Below, piece by piece: positions 32,394 to 43,243 of a DNA stretch of 64,000 nucleotides. Position 1 is the first letter of the stretch. The number at the start of each line of letters is the position of its first letter. Below the pieces are notes generated by a model. The model ran no database searches, was not told where the DNA came from, and worked only from the letters and a program-made list of their open reading frames with translations. A program made the position numbers and the translations under genes. The DNA comes from Drosophila miranda (Eukaryota > Arthropoda > Insecta > Diptera > Drosophilidae). Location of the stretch: contig NW_022881603.1 of the NCBI RefSeq assembly GCF_003369915.1, positions 17,047,515-17,111,514 on the forward strand, given 5' to 3'.

Positions 32394-34897
32394 TTCACCC
32401 CCCGTTGGAAGGCAAAGGCTTTTAACAGATCCATCCTGAAGGGGCAGAACCGCTATTTTTCCAACGGCCCTCTTGAAAAGGCCTCTTTGAGTGCGGATAA
32501 CGGCTACTCTGATGGTTCCATCTTTTCCTGGGATGACGCTCTCAATGCGGCCAAGCGGCCACCTTAATGGTGGCAGCGTTTCCTCCTTGATCATGACGAG
32601 CGCTCCTAGCTTGATGTTTGGAGACGATGACCGCCACTTGCTCCGCTCCTGAAGAATCGAAAGATACGCCGTGCTCCATTTTCTCCAAAACGCCTGCTTC
32701 ATTTGACACAGCCGCTGCCATCGACTAAGTAGGTTGACCCGGAGATGCGTCACATCTGGCTCGTCGAATGCAGCTTTCGGGGCTCCATTGAGTAAGGGGT
32801 TTGGCGTGAGCACATCTAGATCATCGGGACTTTCTGTAATTGCATAAAGCGGACGGGAATTTAACAAAGCAGAGATTTCACAAGACAAGGTCTGAATTTC
32901 ATCAAGAGTAAAAATGTAGGTCCCGACGATGCGATGAAAATGATATTTAGCTGCTTTAACAGCCGCCTCCCACAAACCCCCAAAATGAGGTGAGCGAGTG
33001 GGGATGAATTTCCAATCGATTCCACTATGAGGATCGCTGAGGAACATTTGCCGAATCTCTAAAAGCTCATTTTTTGCTCCTACAAAATTTGTAGCGTTGT
33101 CTGACCAGATGATTCGAGGTTTGGGACGTAGACTTATAAAACGCCTTAATGCTGCCAGAAAGGATTCTGTAGATAGATCCCGAACGACTTCCAAATGAGT
33201 TGCTTTGGTGCTAAAGCATACGAAGACAGCGATGTAACATTTGATAGGAGGCCTGCTTCTGACTTCCGACTTGTGATAAAAGGGTCCGCAAAAATCAACG
33301 CCCGGCCTCCAACCCGCAGCAATCCAAAGCTATCCAGAAATGGATTCAGTGAGGCCATCGTGCTTTTTGGCGGTAGGGCCTGTTTGCTGGCGAGGGCCCT
33401 TATCTCTTCCGAAAATTGTTGCTGCTGTATTGCCCTTATGAGCAAATGCGTACCATTTTTGATGTCGATTACGGTAAGTTGACCCTTCGACCGCGCTATG
33501 CCTTTGTCCTTGAGAATGAAGAATCGATATATGTAAGCAAAGACGCGCTGCATGGATCCAAATGAGTTTTGAAATTTGCAATCGTACGATACATCCCTTT
33601 CGTTTGAAACAACCAATGCTGCATGACGACGTTCTGGTACATCGGTCGGCAATTGCAAGCCTGCAGGCCACTCTGAGCTCTCAAGACGCAAGAATGGTGG
33701 TCCAGAGATCCAAAGGCTGCTATCCATTAGTTCAGCGGGCGTGGATCCACGTGATATGATGTCGGCAGGATTCAACTTTGTGGGCACGTGATGCCAAGTC
33801 ATTCCAGCGGTGAGCTCCTGAATCCGCTGAACTCGATTAGAAACAAATATATTAAAATTCAATGGTGATTCTCGAATCCAGGCAAGGGCTATGGACGAAT
33901 CCGACCAGCAATGTATTTGGCATGGAGCTGATAATCCCTTAACTATGGTGGACACTAGTTCGGCTAATACGAGGGCAGCGGATAGCTCAAGCTTGGGGAT
34001 AGTCATACTTTTCAAGGGCGCGACTCTGGATTTAGAGCATAAGAGATGACTTTGCACAATGCCAAGAGCTTCCGAACGCATGTATACACAGGCGCCATAT
34101 GCTGCTTGGCTCGCATCACAAAACGCGTGCATTTCTAATCTGGCTTGCTGCCGAAGCACGTAACGTGGAAACTTAACGTTTTTAACCATCGACAACTGCG
34201 AAGTCAGCTCAATCCAAGTCGTATGTAGATCCTGGGGCAGGCTTTCGTCCCAATTCAACTTTAGGCTTTCGTTTCATAGCGACTGCATAAATATTTTAGC
34301 TTTTGTGATGATGGGAGAGATGAGCCCTAGAGGATCGTAGAACCTAGCTAGTGTAGACAGGACCGAACGCTTCGATATTGGGCCTGCAGCGGTTCCGACG
34401 TGAGCGAAGCTAAACAGAAGATTGTCCGTGGTGGGATCCCAAACTAGACCAAGCGCCTTGGTTACTTCAGTCCCGTCATGAAAGGTAAGGAACTTTTCGC
34501 GATCCGCCTCTGATACGCCTTCCAAAGCAGCGGGTTCATTGGAACACCATTTACGTATGGGAAAACATCCTTTCGAAAGTAGCTCCTTTACCTGCTGACG
34601 AATCTTGATGACAGAATCAATGCTGTCCCCTCCAGATATGAGATCATCGACATAGAAATCTCTCGAACAACATCAGCGCCAAGCGGAAAACGCAACTCTT
34701 CATCATTTGCCAATTGATGCCTAGCACGAATTGCTATAAAGCGGCAGGTTTCGTTCCGTAAGTAACAGTCTCCAACTTGAACACCTGAATCTCCTCCTTC
34801 GGGTCATTGCGCCATAGGATGCACTGCACGTGCGTATCGGGATGGGAAACGCGTACACAGCGGTACATTTTGCAAATATCGCCACACACCCGATACT
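32367..34897 (-). pseudogene. Element D pol, RT/RNase H/integrase part, copy 1
   Basis: BEL/Pao Pol pieces in different frames. 34274-34525: RT C-terminal region (TLARFYDPLGLISPI). 33146-34258: RNase H (AFCDASQAAYGAC, CWSDSSIALAWI, ADIISRG) and start of integrase. 32367-33194: integrase core (WSDNATNFVGAKNEL, SPHFGGLWEAAVKAAK) and the C-terminal domain. A C-to-T change makes a stop near 34275 and a base is missing near 34668, so copy 1 is more damaged than copy 2. A frameshift near 33170 is shared by both. Confidence 0.85.
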
Positions 34898-35772
34898 GCA
34901 AATTGATTTCTTGCTTTTGGCTACAAAAATGATCCGATCTGATCCAGATTCAGCAATCTGATAGATATGGTTATTATCTATGATTTTGCGTTTTTAGTTT
35001 TCTCGAATGTGCAATATTGTGGATGCAACAGATTTTCGTCCTTTGTGGGGGCGGAAGGGGGGGGGACGAAATTTTGAGATATAAGTTTTATAGTGAGATC
35101 TAACAGGAGTGCGGATACTAAATTTGGTTACTCTAGCGTTAATAGTCTCTGAGATTTGTGGATGCCACAGATTTTCGTCCTTTGCGGGGGCGGAAGGGGG
35201 TGTGGCGAAATTTTGACACAAAACGGTCAAGGTCCGATATCACAGGAGTGTGGATACCAAATTTGGTTGCTCTAGCTCTTATAGATTCTGAGATCCTTGA
35301 ACTCATATTTTGCAATTGGCAAAACCGACCATGAAACCTGTGTGTTAGAGAGAGACAGAGCGAGAAAGAATGAAATTGTTTTCTTGATTCTGGCTATAAT
35401 AATTATACGATCTGGTTGAGATCTTACATTCTAAGACATATAGTCATCTTCTACGATTCTGCGTTTTTGGTTTTCTCGTATCGTCGAAATTGTGGATGCC
35501 ACAGATTTTCGCCCTTTGTGGGAGCGGAAGTGGGCGGGGCAAAGTTTTGAAATTTTCTTGTAGCAGTGACATATCACAGAAGTCTGGATCCAAAACACCG
35601 TTGCTATAGCTCTTATAGTCTTTGAGCACTAGGCGCTGAAGGGGACGGACAGACGGACGGACGGACAGACGGACAGACAGACATTCCTGAAACGATTCCT
35701 TCTGGACGTTACACACATCCACTTTTACCACAAATCTAATATACCCCAATACTCATTTTGAGTATCGGGTAT
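34898..35772 (+). repeat. DINE-1-like repeat, copy 3 (5'-truncated), inside element D
   Basis: Begins TGCAAATTGATTTCTTGC, so it lacks the ~170-bp CGAGGGGG/hairpin end. Ends TATCGGGTAT. The identical insertion sits in the D copy at 61088-61961, so it predates the duplication. The GA-rich tract reads GAGAGAGACAGAGCGAGAAA (35348-35367). Confidence 0.8.
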
Positions 35773-36141
35773 AAAAAGCGGAAACGAAGCAAGGCAGTGG
35801 GTAACATCCTGCGACCCATGCCCCACGCAGCCGCTTCTCCTTACCGCCCCAAGCCTGCCAAGATGCAATCCCGATCTCAGAACGGCGGAAGCAATGGCAC
35901 CAACAATCGACTGCAGGGCCAGGGAAGCTCCTCCGGAGCTAGTTGCAGCAAAGACTGTGGCGAGGAGAAGCTGAATGGCGACAAGCGCGAGGGCGGCAGC
36001 CGTCGAGGCGGCAAGCGGAAACGAAACAATCGCCCGCCACTGCCCGGGACGAATCAATCCAACGGCTCTGCAGCCCTAACGCTACCGCTTCCCGGCGGCG
36101 AGGCACCGTCCTCGGCTGCCTCCACGGCGTGCCCGGAGTGA
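35773..36141 (+). pseudogene. Unrecognised host exon (Ser/Gly/Lys/Arg-rich C-terminus)
   Basis: An open frame continues from the repeat into a low-complexity, basic sequence (RRGGKRKRNN) and stops at GTGCCCGGAGTGA (about 36141). Codon use is host-like (CCG, GGC), unlike the transposons around it. It shares only GCGGAAACGA with the element D sequence at 61966, where the duplication ends. It is probably the last exon of a gene that converges on the Med9 locus; its 5' part is gone from the window. I do not recognise the gene. Confidence 0.5.
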
Positions 36142-36410
36142 GAACCGTTTCCTTTGTTCTTTCTAGTCCTGTAAGCAAATGTATTTGAAAAACTCTGCCA
36201 AAGTCCGGCGACCCAATTAGTTAAAAAGTTGAAAAGATAGAAACTATTTTGCTACTGGAATCCAAAAAATAGACATTTGGCCTGTAATAAATTGGACCGT
36301 TTTCCGTTCTCGTCCACTCCACTGTCAAATGAGGTGACAAATCGAATTTGTTCTTCTCTTCCTAGACTTAAGATTCACCGATTTCACTGCACATTGAATT
36401 TATTATTATT
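36142..36410 (+). other. 3' flank of the unrecognised exon
   Basis: AT-rich unique sequence, likely 3' UTR, up to the next repeat. CTGTAATAAATTGG (about 36284) has a possible AATAAA signal. Confidence 0.4.
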
Positions 36411-37518
36411 CCCGATACTCAAAATGCGTATTGGGGTATATTAGATTTGTGGTAAAAGTGGATGTGTGTAACGTCCAGAAGGAATCGTTTCCTACCCCAT
36501 AAAGTATATATATTCTTGATCAGCATCAATAGCCGAGTCGATTGAGCCCTGTCTGTCTGTCCGACCGTCCGTCTGTCCGTCTGTCCGTCTGTCCGTCCCC
36601 TTCAGCACCTAGTGCTCAAAGACTATAAGAGCTAGAGCAACGATGTTTTGGATCCAGACTTCTGTGATATGTCACTGCTACAAAAATATTTCAAAACTTC
36701 GCCCCGCCCACTTCCGCCCCCACAAAAGACGAAAATCTGTGGCATCCACATTTTTAAAGACACGATAAAACCAAAACGCAGAATCGTAGAGGATGACTAT
36801 ATGTTCTAGAGTGTAAAATCTAAACCAGATCGTATAATTATTATAGCCAGAATCAAGAAAACAATTTCATTCTTTCTCGCTCTGTCTCTCTCTAACACAC
36901 AGGTTTCATGGTCGGTTTTGCCAATTGCAAAATATGAGTTCAAGGATCTCAGAATCTATAAGAGCCAGAGCAACCAAATTTGGTATCCACACTCCTGTGA
37001 TATCGGACCTTGACCGTTTCGTGTACAAATTTCGCCACACCCCCTTCCGCCCCCGCAAAGGACGAAAAACTGGGGCATCCACAAATCTCAGAGACTATTA
37101 GGGCTAGTGTAACCAAATTTGGTATCCGCACTTCTGTTAGATCTCACTATAAAACGTATATCTCAGAATTTCGCCCCACCCCCTTCCGCCCCCACAAAGG
37201 ACGAAAATCTGTTGCATCCACAATATTGCACATTTGAGAAAACTAAAAACGCAGAATCATAGATAATGACCATATCTATCAGATTGCTGAATCTGGACCA
37301 GATCAGATAATTTTTATAGCCAAAAGGAACAAATCAATTTGCACTGGCTTCGCAGCGCCCGACGTCACGCTCAGACTGATTTTCTGTCTCTCTCGCACGC
37401 ACTCTTTGTCGTGTCGTTTAACATTAGCTGCGTCTGCCGGAGGAGAGCCATACTGACTTAGTATCGGGTATAACTGTAGAGTTGCGGTGTTCGCAGCAAC
37501 TCACAACGTTCCCCCTCG
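36411..37518 (-). repeat. DINE-1-like repeat, copy 4 (full length)
   Basis: The most complete copy, 1108 bp, reversed: CCCGATACTCAAAATG to CCCCCTCG. Contains the GTCC/GTCT microsatellite (36550-36600), the GA tract as its complement (36869-36892), two GGGGGCGGAAGG blocks and a hairpin with arms GAGTTGC/GCAACTC (37469-37502). The ends sit in host T-rich DNA between the unrecognised exon and Med9. Confidence 0.8.
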
Positions 37519-37708
37519 TTTTTGACTATAAATATAAGTTACTTAACGGAGAAGTTAATGGACATTAAACAAGTGATTTCACAACTTAGATCTGCTGCTT
37601 TATTGATTCCTCTATCTCTTCGGAGTTTCCTGAAAGGTTCCTAGAGTATGTCTGACTATAATTTTGCTTTCCCCGTTTCTATTTACAGATGCCAACGTCG
37701 CCGGATGT
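37519..37708. other. Short host intergenic sequence
   Basis: 190 bp 3' of the NCBP2AS2-like gene. AT-rich, no frame of note. It probably includes that gene's 3' UTR. Confidence 0.4.
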
Positions 37709-38031
37709 CTAGTCTTTCTTGTTTTTCAGATCCTTCTTCACACCCTCCAGCTCCTGTTTTACATTGTTCTTGAACATACTGATGAAGGACCTGAAATGCA
37801 CAAAGGATTATAAGACTATAGTCGCTGTCTTGGGGGTCTGTCCTGCTGCTGTACTCACTTGAACCGCTCCGGCGTCATCTCGTGCAGCCCCTGCTCCCTG
37901 GCCAGGCTCTTGGTGCGGTACATGAGGGAGACGACCAGCTGTGCAGCCCGACGCATGGGATAGCTGTCTGCCATGCGCTGGATAAGCTGCTCATTGTTGG
38001 CCAGATACCGCATCAGTAGTCGCAGTACCAT
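37709..38031 (-). CDS. NCBP2AS2-like small protein, second cistron of the Med9 transcript
   Basis: 84 residues in two exons (38031-37859 and 37790-37709) with a 68-bp intron. The start MVLRLLMRYL...PMRRAAQL resembles the vertebrate small protein NCBP2AS2 (MVLRRLL...PIRRAAQ). The end is a charged helix (NNVKQELEGVKKDLKNKK). The ATG is only 24 nt after the Med9 stop and in the same exon, so the two would be read from one dicistronic mRNA. The reading frame and splice sites are intact. Confidence 0.72.
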
Positions 38032-38055
38032 CGCGCGTGCTCCTGTGCCGTGCCC

Positions 38056-38672
38056 CTAGAATTCCGTGTCCTTGTACTTGCGTATGAGCTGCTGCTTCAG
38101 CTTAAGTTGATTCCGCAGCAGTTCGAGACGTTGCATCTGCTCGTCTTTGTTGTAGTCGGTGCCGGGAGCTGCCTTATTTGCTTGCGCGCGGACTCGAAAC
38201 GCTTCTGCAGTTCAAAGATCTGCAAAGTTTAATATATTGAGTTACATCTATACTTTATCTCTGGGCTATGCTCTTCCCACCTTGTGGTTGCAGACCTGGG
38301 ACTCGCGCCGCTTCACAGCGTTTTCAAGTGGATCCTTTTCCACGCTGAAAGAGATAAATGCATATACATATACATTATGTAAGAGATTCGAGTGAATTGC
38401 GCCTTTCGGAAATATGTACATATGTACGAACATTTCGAACATTGCCACCGCGGACACCGCAGAACCTACCAGCGCACCACGTCGTAGATGATCGGCAGAA
38501 TCTGGATGTCCAGTTGGTCGACCGTCAGCTGGCACTGGGTGCCGATGCCGTTGGAGGTCTGCGTCTCCTGCGATATAGTCGGCTTGAAGGGCGAGTTGGA
38601 GGTTTGCACGAGTCCGTCGGCTGCAAGGATGGGTTTTCTGTCCACGATTTGATTGTTTGGCGACAATTCCAT
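38056..38672 (-). pseudogene. MED9: Mediator complex subunit 9, frameshifted
   Basis: MED9 belongs to the middle module of Mediator, the RNA polymerase II co-activator. Exons: 38672-38470 (MELSPNNQ...QLDIQILPIIYDVVR), 38344-38281 (CVEKDPLENAVKRRESQ) and 38219-38056 (IFELQKRFESARKQIRQLP...YKDTEF, stop). Introns are 125 and 61 bp. The last exon is 164 nt where 165 is needed: one G is missing in CTCCCGGCACC (about 38159-38165), after QLP, so the C-terminal helix is out of frame. An upstream ATG at 38699 is also in frame. It may be a pseudogene or an assembly error in a G/C run. Confidence 0.85.
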
Positions 38673-38853
38673 TATAAAAGAAGAAAATCTCAATGCCATC
38701 GTCGTCTCGTATAATCGAACTTAGCCCACTTAAGCCCCCTCTATTTAAACAGTTCAAGGACTTGACGTAAATGCGGAAGATATATAAATGGCGGAAAATA
38801 AAATTACATGGATGCATTATTTGTGGTGTATAAAGGTAACTTATTAATTAATA
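38673..38853. promoter_or_regulatory. Former AsnRS/Med9 divergent promoter, Med9 half
   Basis: 5' flank of Med9, cut at AATA (38850-38853) by the A LTR. The rest of the original interval is at 22449-22616 and 57247-57414. No TATA box is placed well for Med9. Confidence 0.5.
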
Positions 38854-39568
38854 TGTTCCAGTCCCACCTGAACGATAGGTGGCCAGGGCTGAGGGCGACA
38901 CGCCATCTAGCGGAAGTCCAGGGAGGCTCGATGGTGTATTGGGACATCGGGGGGAGCTGGAGCCGTACTGTGGATATAAGTAATAGAATAGGATTAGTTA
39001 TATGTATTAGTAAGGGAAAAAGGGGTGAGTACGGAAAAAGCGGGCTAGAAAATAGGTTGTAATGCAGAAAATTTTACTCACAGCCGGCAAGGAATATAGC
39101 CACCAGAACCGGGCCAGAAGGTTTCCTGGAGAGGAACACTGGAGTTCGAGAAAGTCGACTGCAGAAAAGAAGACTGTCCAACGGAACCTGAGTGAGTTCG
39201 CTCCAGTTGCGCGTGTGTGAGCCAAGTAGCGCCGGACGTGTGAAGGGGGAGGGTGAAAGAGGACGATTTAGCTGCCAGGGCGATTCTAGCCACACCGCAC
39301 GATCGTTGCATCGCCTTCCAGTGCGTGCCACACGTTTGGTCTCATTCACCACGTAAAAACCCGAAACCCTATTCACACACACACACGCGCACACGTATAC
39401 ACGGACCTATATAAATTTAGGGCTGACCGGCCACGGCCAGCGATCGCCCGCGTCGTTTGAACTTAAAGGGAAAAAAACATAATCCGCACTCCAAACACCG
39501 TTCCACATTAAATGTTATTTTGTTCCGTGTGTTGTCCTTTATTTAGTATTTAGTATTAGCTTAAACCG
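38854..39568 (+). repeat. Element A LTR, 5' half, interrupted by element D
   Basis: TGTTCCAG after AATA, ending TTAAACCG at the D LTR. It has a ~120-bp deletion after AAAAAGGGG (39025), shared with the inverted LTR at 41470 but not with the LTRs at 7705 or 51544. Confidence 0.85.
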
Positions 39569-39940
39569 TGTTCGGAGCAGAACCCAGCCGATTAGCTGCT
39601 TGCCAAATAGCACCTAATTCTTGGCCCTCAGCCGCTTATTTTGTTTGTTACTTATGTCTATGTCACTCATTTGTTTGTTAAAGCTCTGCGCTTGCTTGCC
39701 CTGCTAAACGCTCTCTGCCAGCTCGCTCTTCGCTATCTCCGCTTTGCGTCTGCCTACCGACGTCGGCCGAGCGAAGCTGCGCTTAGCGATCGGAGCGGCA
39801 AGGTAAAGGGCAGGCAAGCCACACTTGCAATTTGGATGTCACGCATTAAAGAACATATCGTAATTTTATTTCTGCGCCGAGTTTTATTTAATTCGAAATA
39901 ATTAGTCGGCCGATTGGGGATAAAAAACATTATCTCCACA
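39569..39940 (+). repeat. Element D LTR (372 bp), left end of the D insertion
   Basis: TGTTCGGAGCAG to TATCTCCACA. On its left is AACCG of the A LTR, the partner of the AACCG on the other side of D at 32030/58220. On its right it joins an inverted A LTR without that duplication, so the right junction is a rearrangement, not an insertion end. Confidence 0.82.
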
Positions 39941-41639
39941 GCTTGTTTCCCAGGTGGCAATGCCGGCTAGCTGTCGACCCCAGAGCTGGGTAGTTCCCCT
40001 TGCCCGCCAAATGTAGACAAAAAAGGAGACATACTACTTCTCGGGACATCAAAACTAACAACAACCTAAAGACAAAGAAAATCATAAACAGACGGCTATC
40101 AAGTGGGTGAAGCTTGGGTGTTATCACTTAGCGCGCCCGCCCTACCTGTGACCAAACACAACGTTCATTTTGGCCACCCTCTGCTGGAACGGTAACGGCT
40201 GGCCTAATCCATGGCTTACGCCACGCGTCCTCCCTCTATTTTAAATTTACTGCATCATGCTTCAGTATATATCCAAGCTTTAATAATTATAAATTGACAA
40301 TTTCATCTTTCTCATTAATAAATAGATATACTCAAAATTATCACTAACCAAAAAGAAACACCAAAACGTTCGACACAAAGGCAAGCACGGAAATAATTGC
40401 TGAAATTTCGTTCAACCAACAGGGATACCCTCACTCATACGTAATGGAATATGTGTAGATGAGTGGATCCAGTTTTACGGGAGTTAATTTATCTCGGGCC
40501 CCTACGGAGACTTAACCTACCAAGAGCTCTTGTTAAGGGTCCCCGGGACATAAACAATAAACAATATTTTCCACAAATCGCTCGACCAAATACGGTGGAC
40601 TGATGGGACCCCCGCGTCACCCACTAAGGGTTAATCTTCTGGAACTGAACAGCTGATCGCGGATTTAGGTTCGTGAAAGGTGTTGGTGTTTTTACATATT
40701 TTTTTCAATGGCCAAGATTTTACGTTAAACGGTTTAAGCTAATACTAAATACTAAATAAAGGACAACACACAGAACAAAATAACATTTAATGTGGAACGG
40801 TGTTTGGAGTGCGGATTATGTTTTTTTTCTTTAAGTTCAAACGACGTGGGCGATCGCTGGCCGTGGCCGGTCAGCCCTAAATTTATATAGGTCCGAGTAT
40901 ACGTGTGCGCGTGTGTGTGTGTGTGAATAGGGTTTCGGGGTTGTTACTTGGTGAATGAGACGAAACGTGTGGCACGCACTGGAAGGCGATGCAACGATCG
41001 TGCGGTGTGGCTAGAATCGCCCTGGCAGTTCTCTTTCACCCTCCCCCTTCACCCGTCCCGCGCTACTTGGCTCACACACGCGCAACTGGGACGAACTCAC
41101 TCAGGTTCCGTTAGACAGTCTTCTTCTCTGCAGTCGACTTTCTCGAACTCCAGTGTTCTCCAGGAAACCTTCTGGCCCGGTTCTGGTGGCTATATCGTGA
41201 GGTGTGGCTAGAATCGCCCTGGCAGCTAAATCGTCCTCTTTAACCCTCCCCCTTCACACGTCCCGCGCTACTTGGCTCACACACGCACAACTGGAACGAA
41301 CTCACTCAGGTTCCGTTAGACAGTCTTCTTCTCTGCAGTCGACTTTCTCGAACTCCAGTGTTCTCCAGGAAACCTTCTGGCCCGGTTCTGGTGGCTATAT
41401 TCCTTGCCGGCTGTGAGTAAAATTTTCTGCATTACAACCTATTTTCTAGCCCGCTTTTTCCGTACTCACCCCTTTTTCCCTTACTAATACATATAACTAA
41501 CCCTATTCTATTACTTATATCCCCAGTACGGCTCCAGCTCCCCCGATGTCCCAATACACCATCGAGCCTCCCTGGACTTCCGCTAGATGGCGCGTCGCCC
41601 TCAGCCCTGGCCACCTATCGTTCAGGTGGGACTGGAACA
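39941..41639 (-). repeat. Element A LTR with internal tandem duplication
   Basis: 1699 bp. Two ~200-bp units (40999-41195 and 41196-41402) lie in tandem; the first is of the CAGTTCTCTTTCACC type and the second of the CTAAATCGTCC type. It ends GGGACTGGAACA. Confidence 0.85.
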
Positions 41640-41779
41640 CCACCACGAGTATGTCGTCAGTCCCAGGAGGGGCAACATACGCGTGGGCATGCCCACCGGA
41701 TTCCGGAACACTATTGAGCACACGCCGGCGTGCCCTGCATTCTTCTGCCGCGCCCAACGTAGGCCACACCCACACCTCA

Positions 41780-43212
41780 CTACATTCTCAGGTCTTTGGC
41801 GTGGTACACTCCTATGGGACGGCCGTTCCCCCCGTTTTCTTCTACTTTCTCTGCGCAGGCCCCTTCTGTGAGCGTGATTCGCCTGCTTGGATCGCACCCC
41901 TCTTCACGTTTCCCGCGCAATTCGGACAGGTTGGACAATATGCATCGGGCTTTCCACACCGGTAGCAGAAAATTCGCCTCCGATGCCATACAGTCCCTAA
42001 AGCCATGATCGGTCTGCCCGCAGTTCCAGCAAATCAACTTCTGTGGAACACGCTGTGTCACTTGCGCTTCCTCAATGACCTCTGCCTCTTCATCGCTACT
42101 CGACCGATCCTGCGCGACCTCGCTGACGTTCGCATTCGCCCCGCGACCATAGTTTGTGGCTTTGGGTGCTCCTCGCCACGAAGATCGAGCCTTCCTCTTC
42201 AGATGTGCCTCTATTTCCACGCACTCATCCCGCAGTTGGTCTAAGGAATAAACCCGTAAGCCGTAGACGAAACTCGCTATCTCATCTGTGAGTGCCTTTT
42301 TGACGATTTTTACCATCTCCTTTTCAGGTGGGGGCATCTCCAACCTCGACGCGAGCTTTCTCATGACATGGAAAAAGTCTTCCACACTCTCGTTTGACCG
42401 CTGCATTCTTTCTCGCAGTACTCTCATGCGGTCGAACTCGGACGCCGTGCCTCGGAAACGAGCAATTAAGTCGCCCCTTAGTTCCTGCCAAACACCACCG
42501 CCATGATCACGGATGTACTGCCAGTACCATTCCCGCGCGTTTCCTGTAACCAGGTGATGAAATCCCTTTAGAAGTTCATCCCACGGACAGCGGCATTGGG
42601 CTTGTAGGAATTCAATTCGGAGCACAAAATCCTCGACTGTCATTTTGTTGCTGTCTCCGTCGAACGTCACGTCCCATTTTTCGTCTTGGCCCCACCGTGG
42701 CCAAGGTCTATAACCCGGGGGATTTGGATGCGGATCTTCTCGAGGAATCCCACAAGCTCTCCTACCCTCGCCACGACCCTGACCCGAGTGTCTTAGTGCT
42801 TTTCGGGATTGCTCCTCGATACTCCTGCTCGTGGTGAACCTCCTCCCGCTGCGGTTCCTTCTGCTGCTGCAGCTGTCTAACCGGCTGGAGTACCTCGTTG
42901 AGTTGGTGCATCATCTCGATAAACCCCTTACGCAAATCCTCCTGCAACACCCGACTAATCGAGTCAGTGCTCGCTGCCCTGTGTGCCGCATGAGCCTGGG
43001 CCAACGATACGTTGACTGCTGATGCCAGTTCGGAAGCAAGCGTGGGTGTAGGATCGGACATTGGCCATTCTTCTGACCTGGCCTGGACCGGTGTTCTTGG
43101 CAACCCTCCCACAGCTCCAAGTTCCTCCCGATCTTGATCAAACATCGCCCCTGACACTTCTACTATCTGGTCCACTGTTTTGATACTGTCGACTACCCCC
43201 TTCTTGTGGCAT
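41780..43212 (-). pseudogene. Element A gag fused to the last codons of pol (internal deletion)
   Basis: Gag starts at the ATG complementary to 43210-43212 and soon loses frame after MPQEGGSRQY through a small deletion. The capsid and first knuckle (CWNCGQTDHGFRDC) are readable at 42670-41930. At about 41833 the sequence jumps from the gag/pol junction (CAEKVEEN) to the last residues of Pol (NGRPIGVYHAKDLRM). A deletion of about 3.2 kb has thus removed PR, RT, RNase H and IN. Confidence 0.82.
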
Positions 43213-43243
43213 CTGCACCGAGCAACACCAATATTACAAAAAA

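Larger units (their letters stand above)
32031..34897 (-). mobile_element. Element D (BEL/Pao retrotransposon), copy 1, 3' part
   Basis: Starts with a 363-bp 3' LTR (32031-32393). Next to it, on the coding strand, is the purine tract AACGGGGGGTGAA. Broken pol frames follow (below). It is cut by a DINE-1-like repeat and then by the duplication breakpoint at about 35785. The pol stop lies 25 nt inside the LTR. The 372-bp LTR copy at 39569 recalls TRAM of the D. miranda neo-Y, from memory and unverified. Confidence 0.85.
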
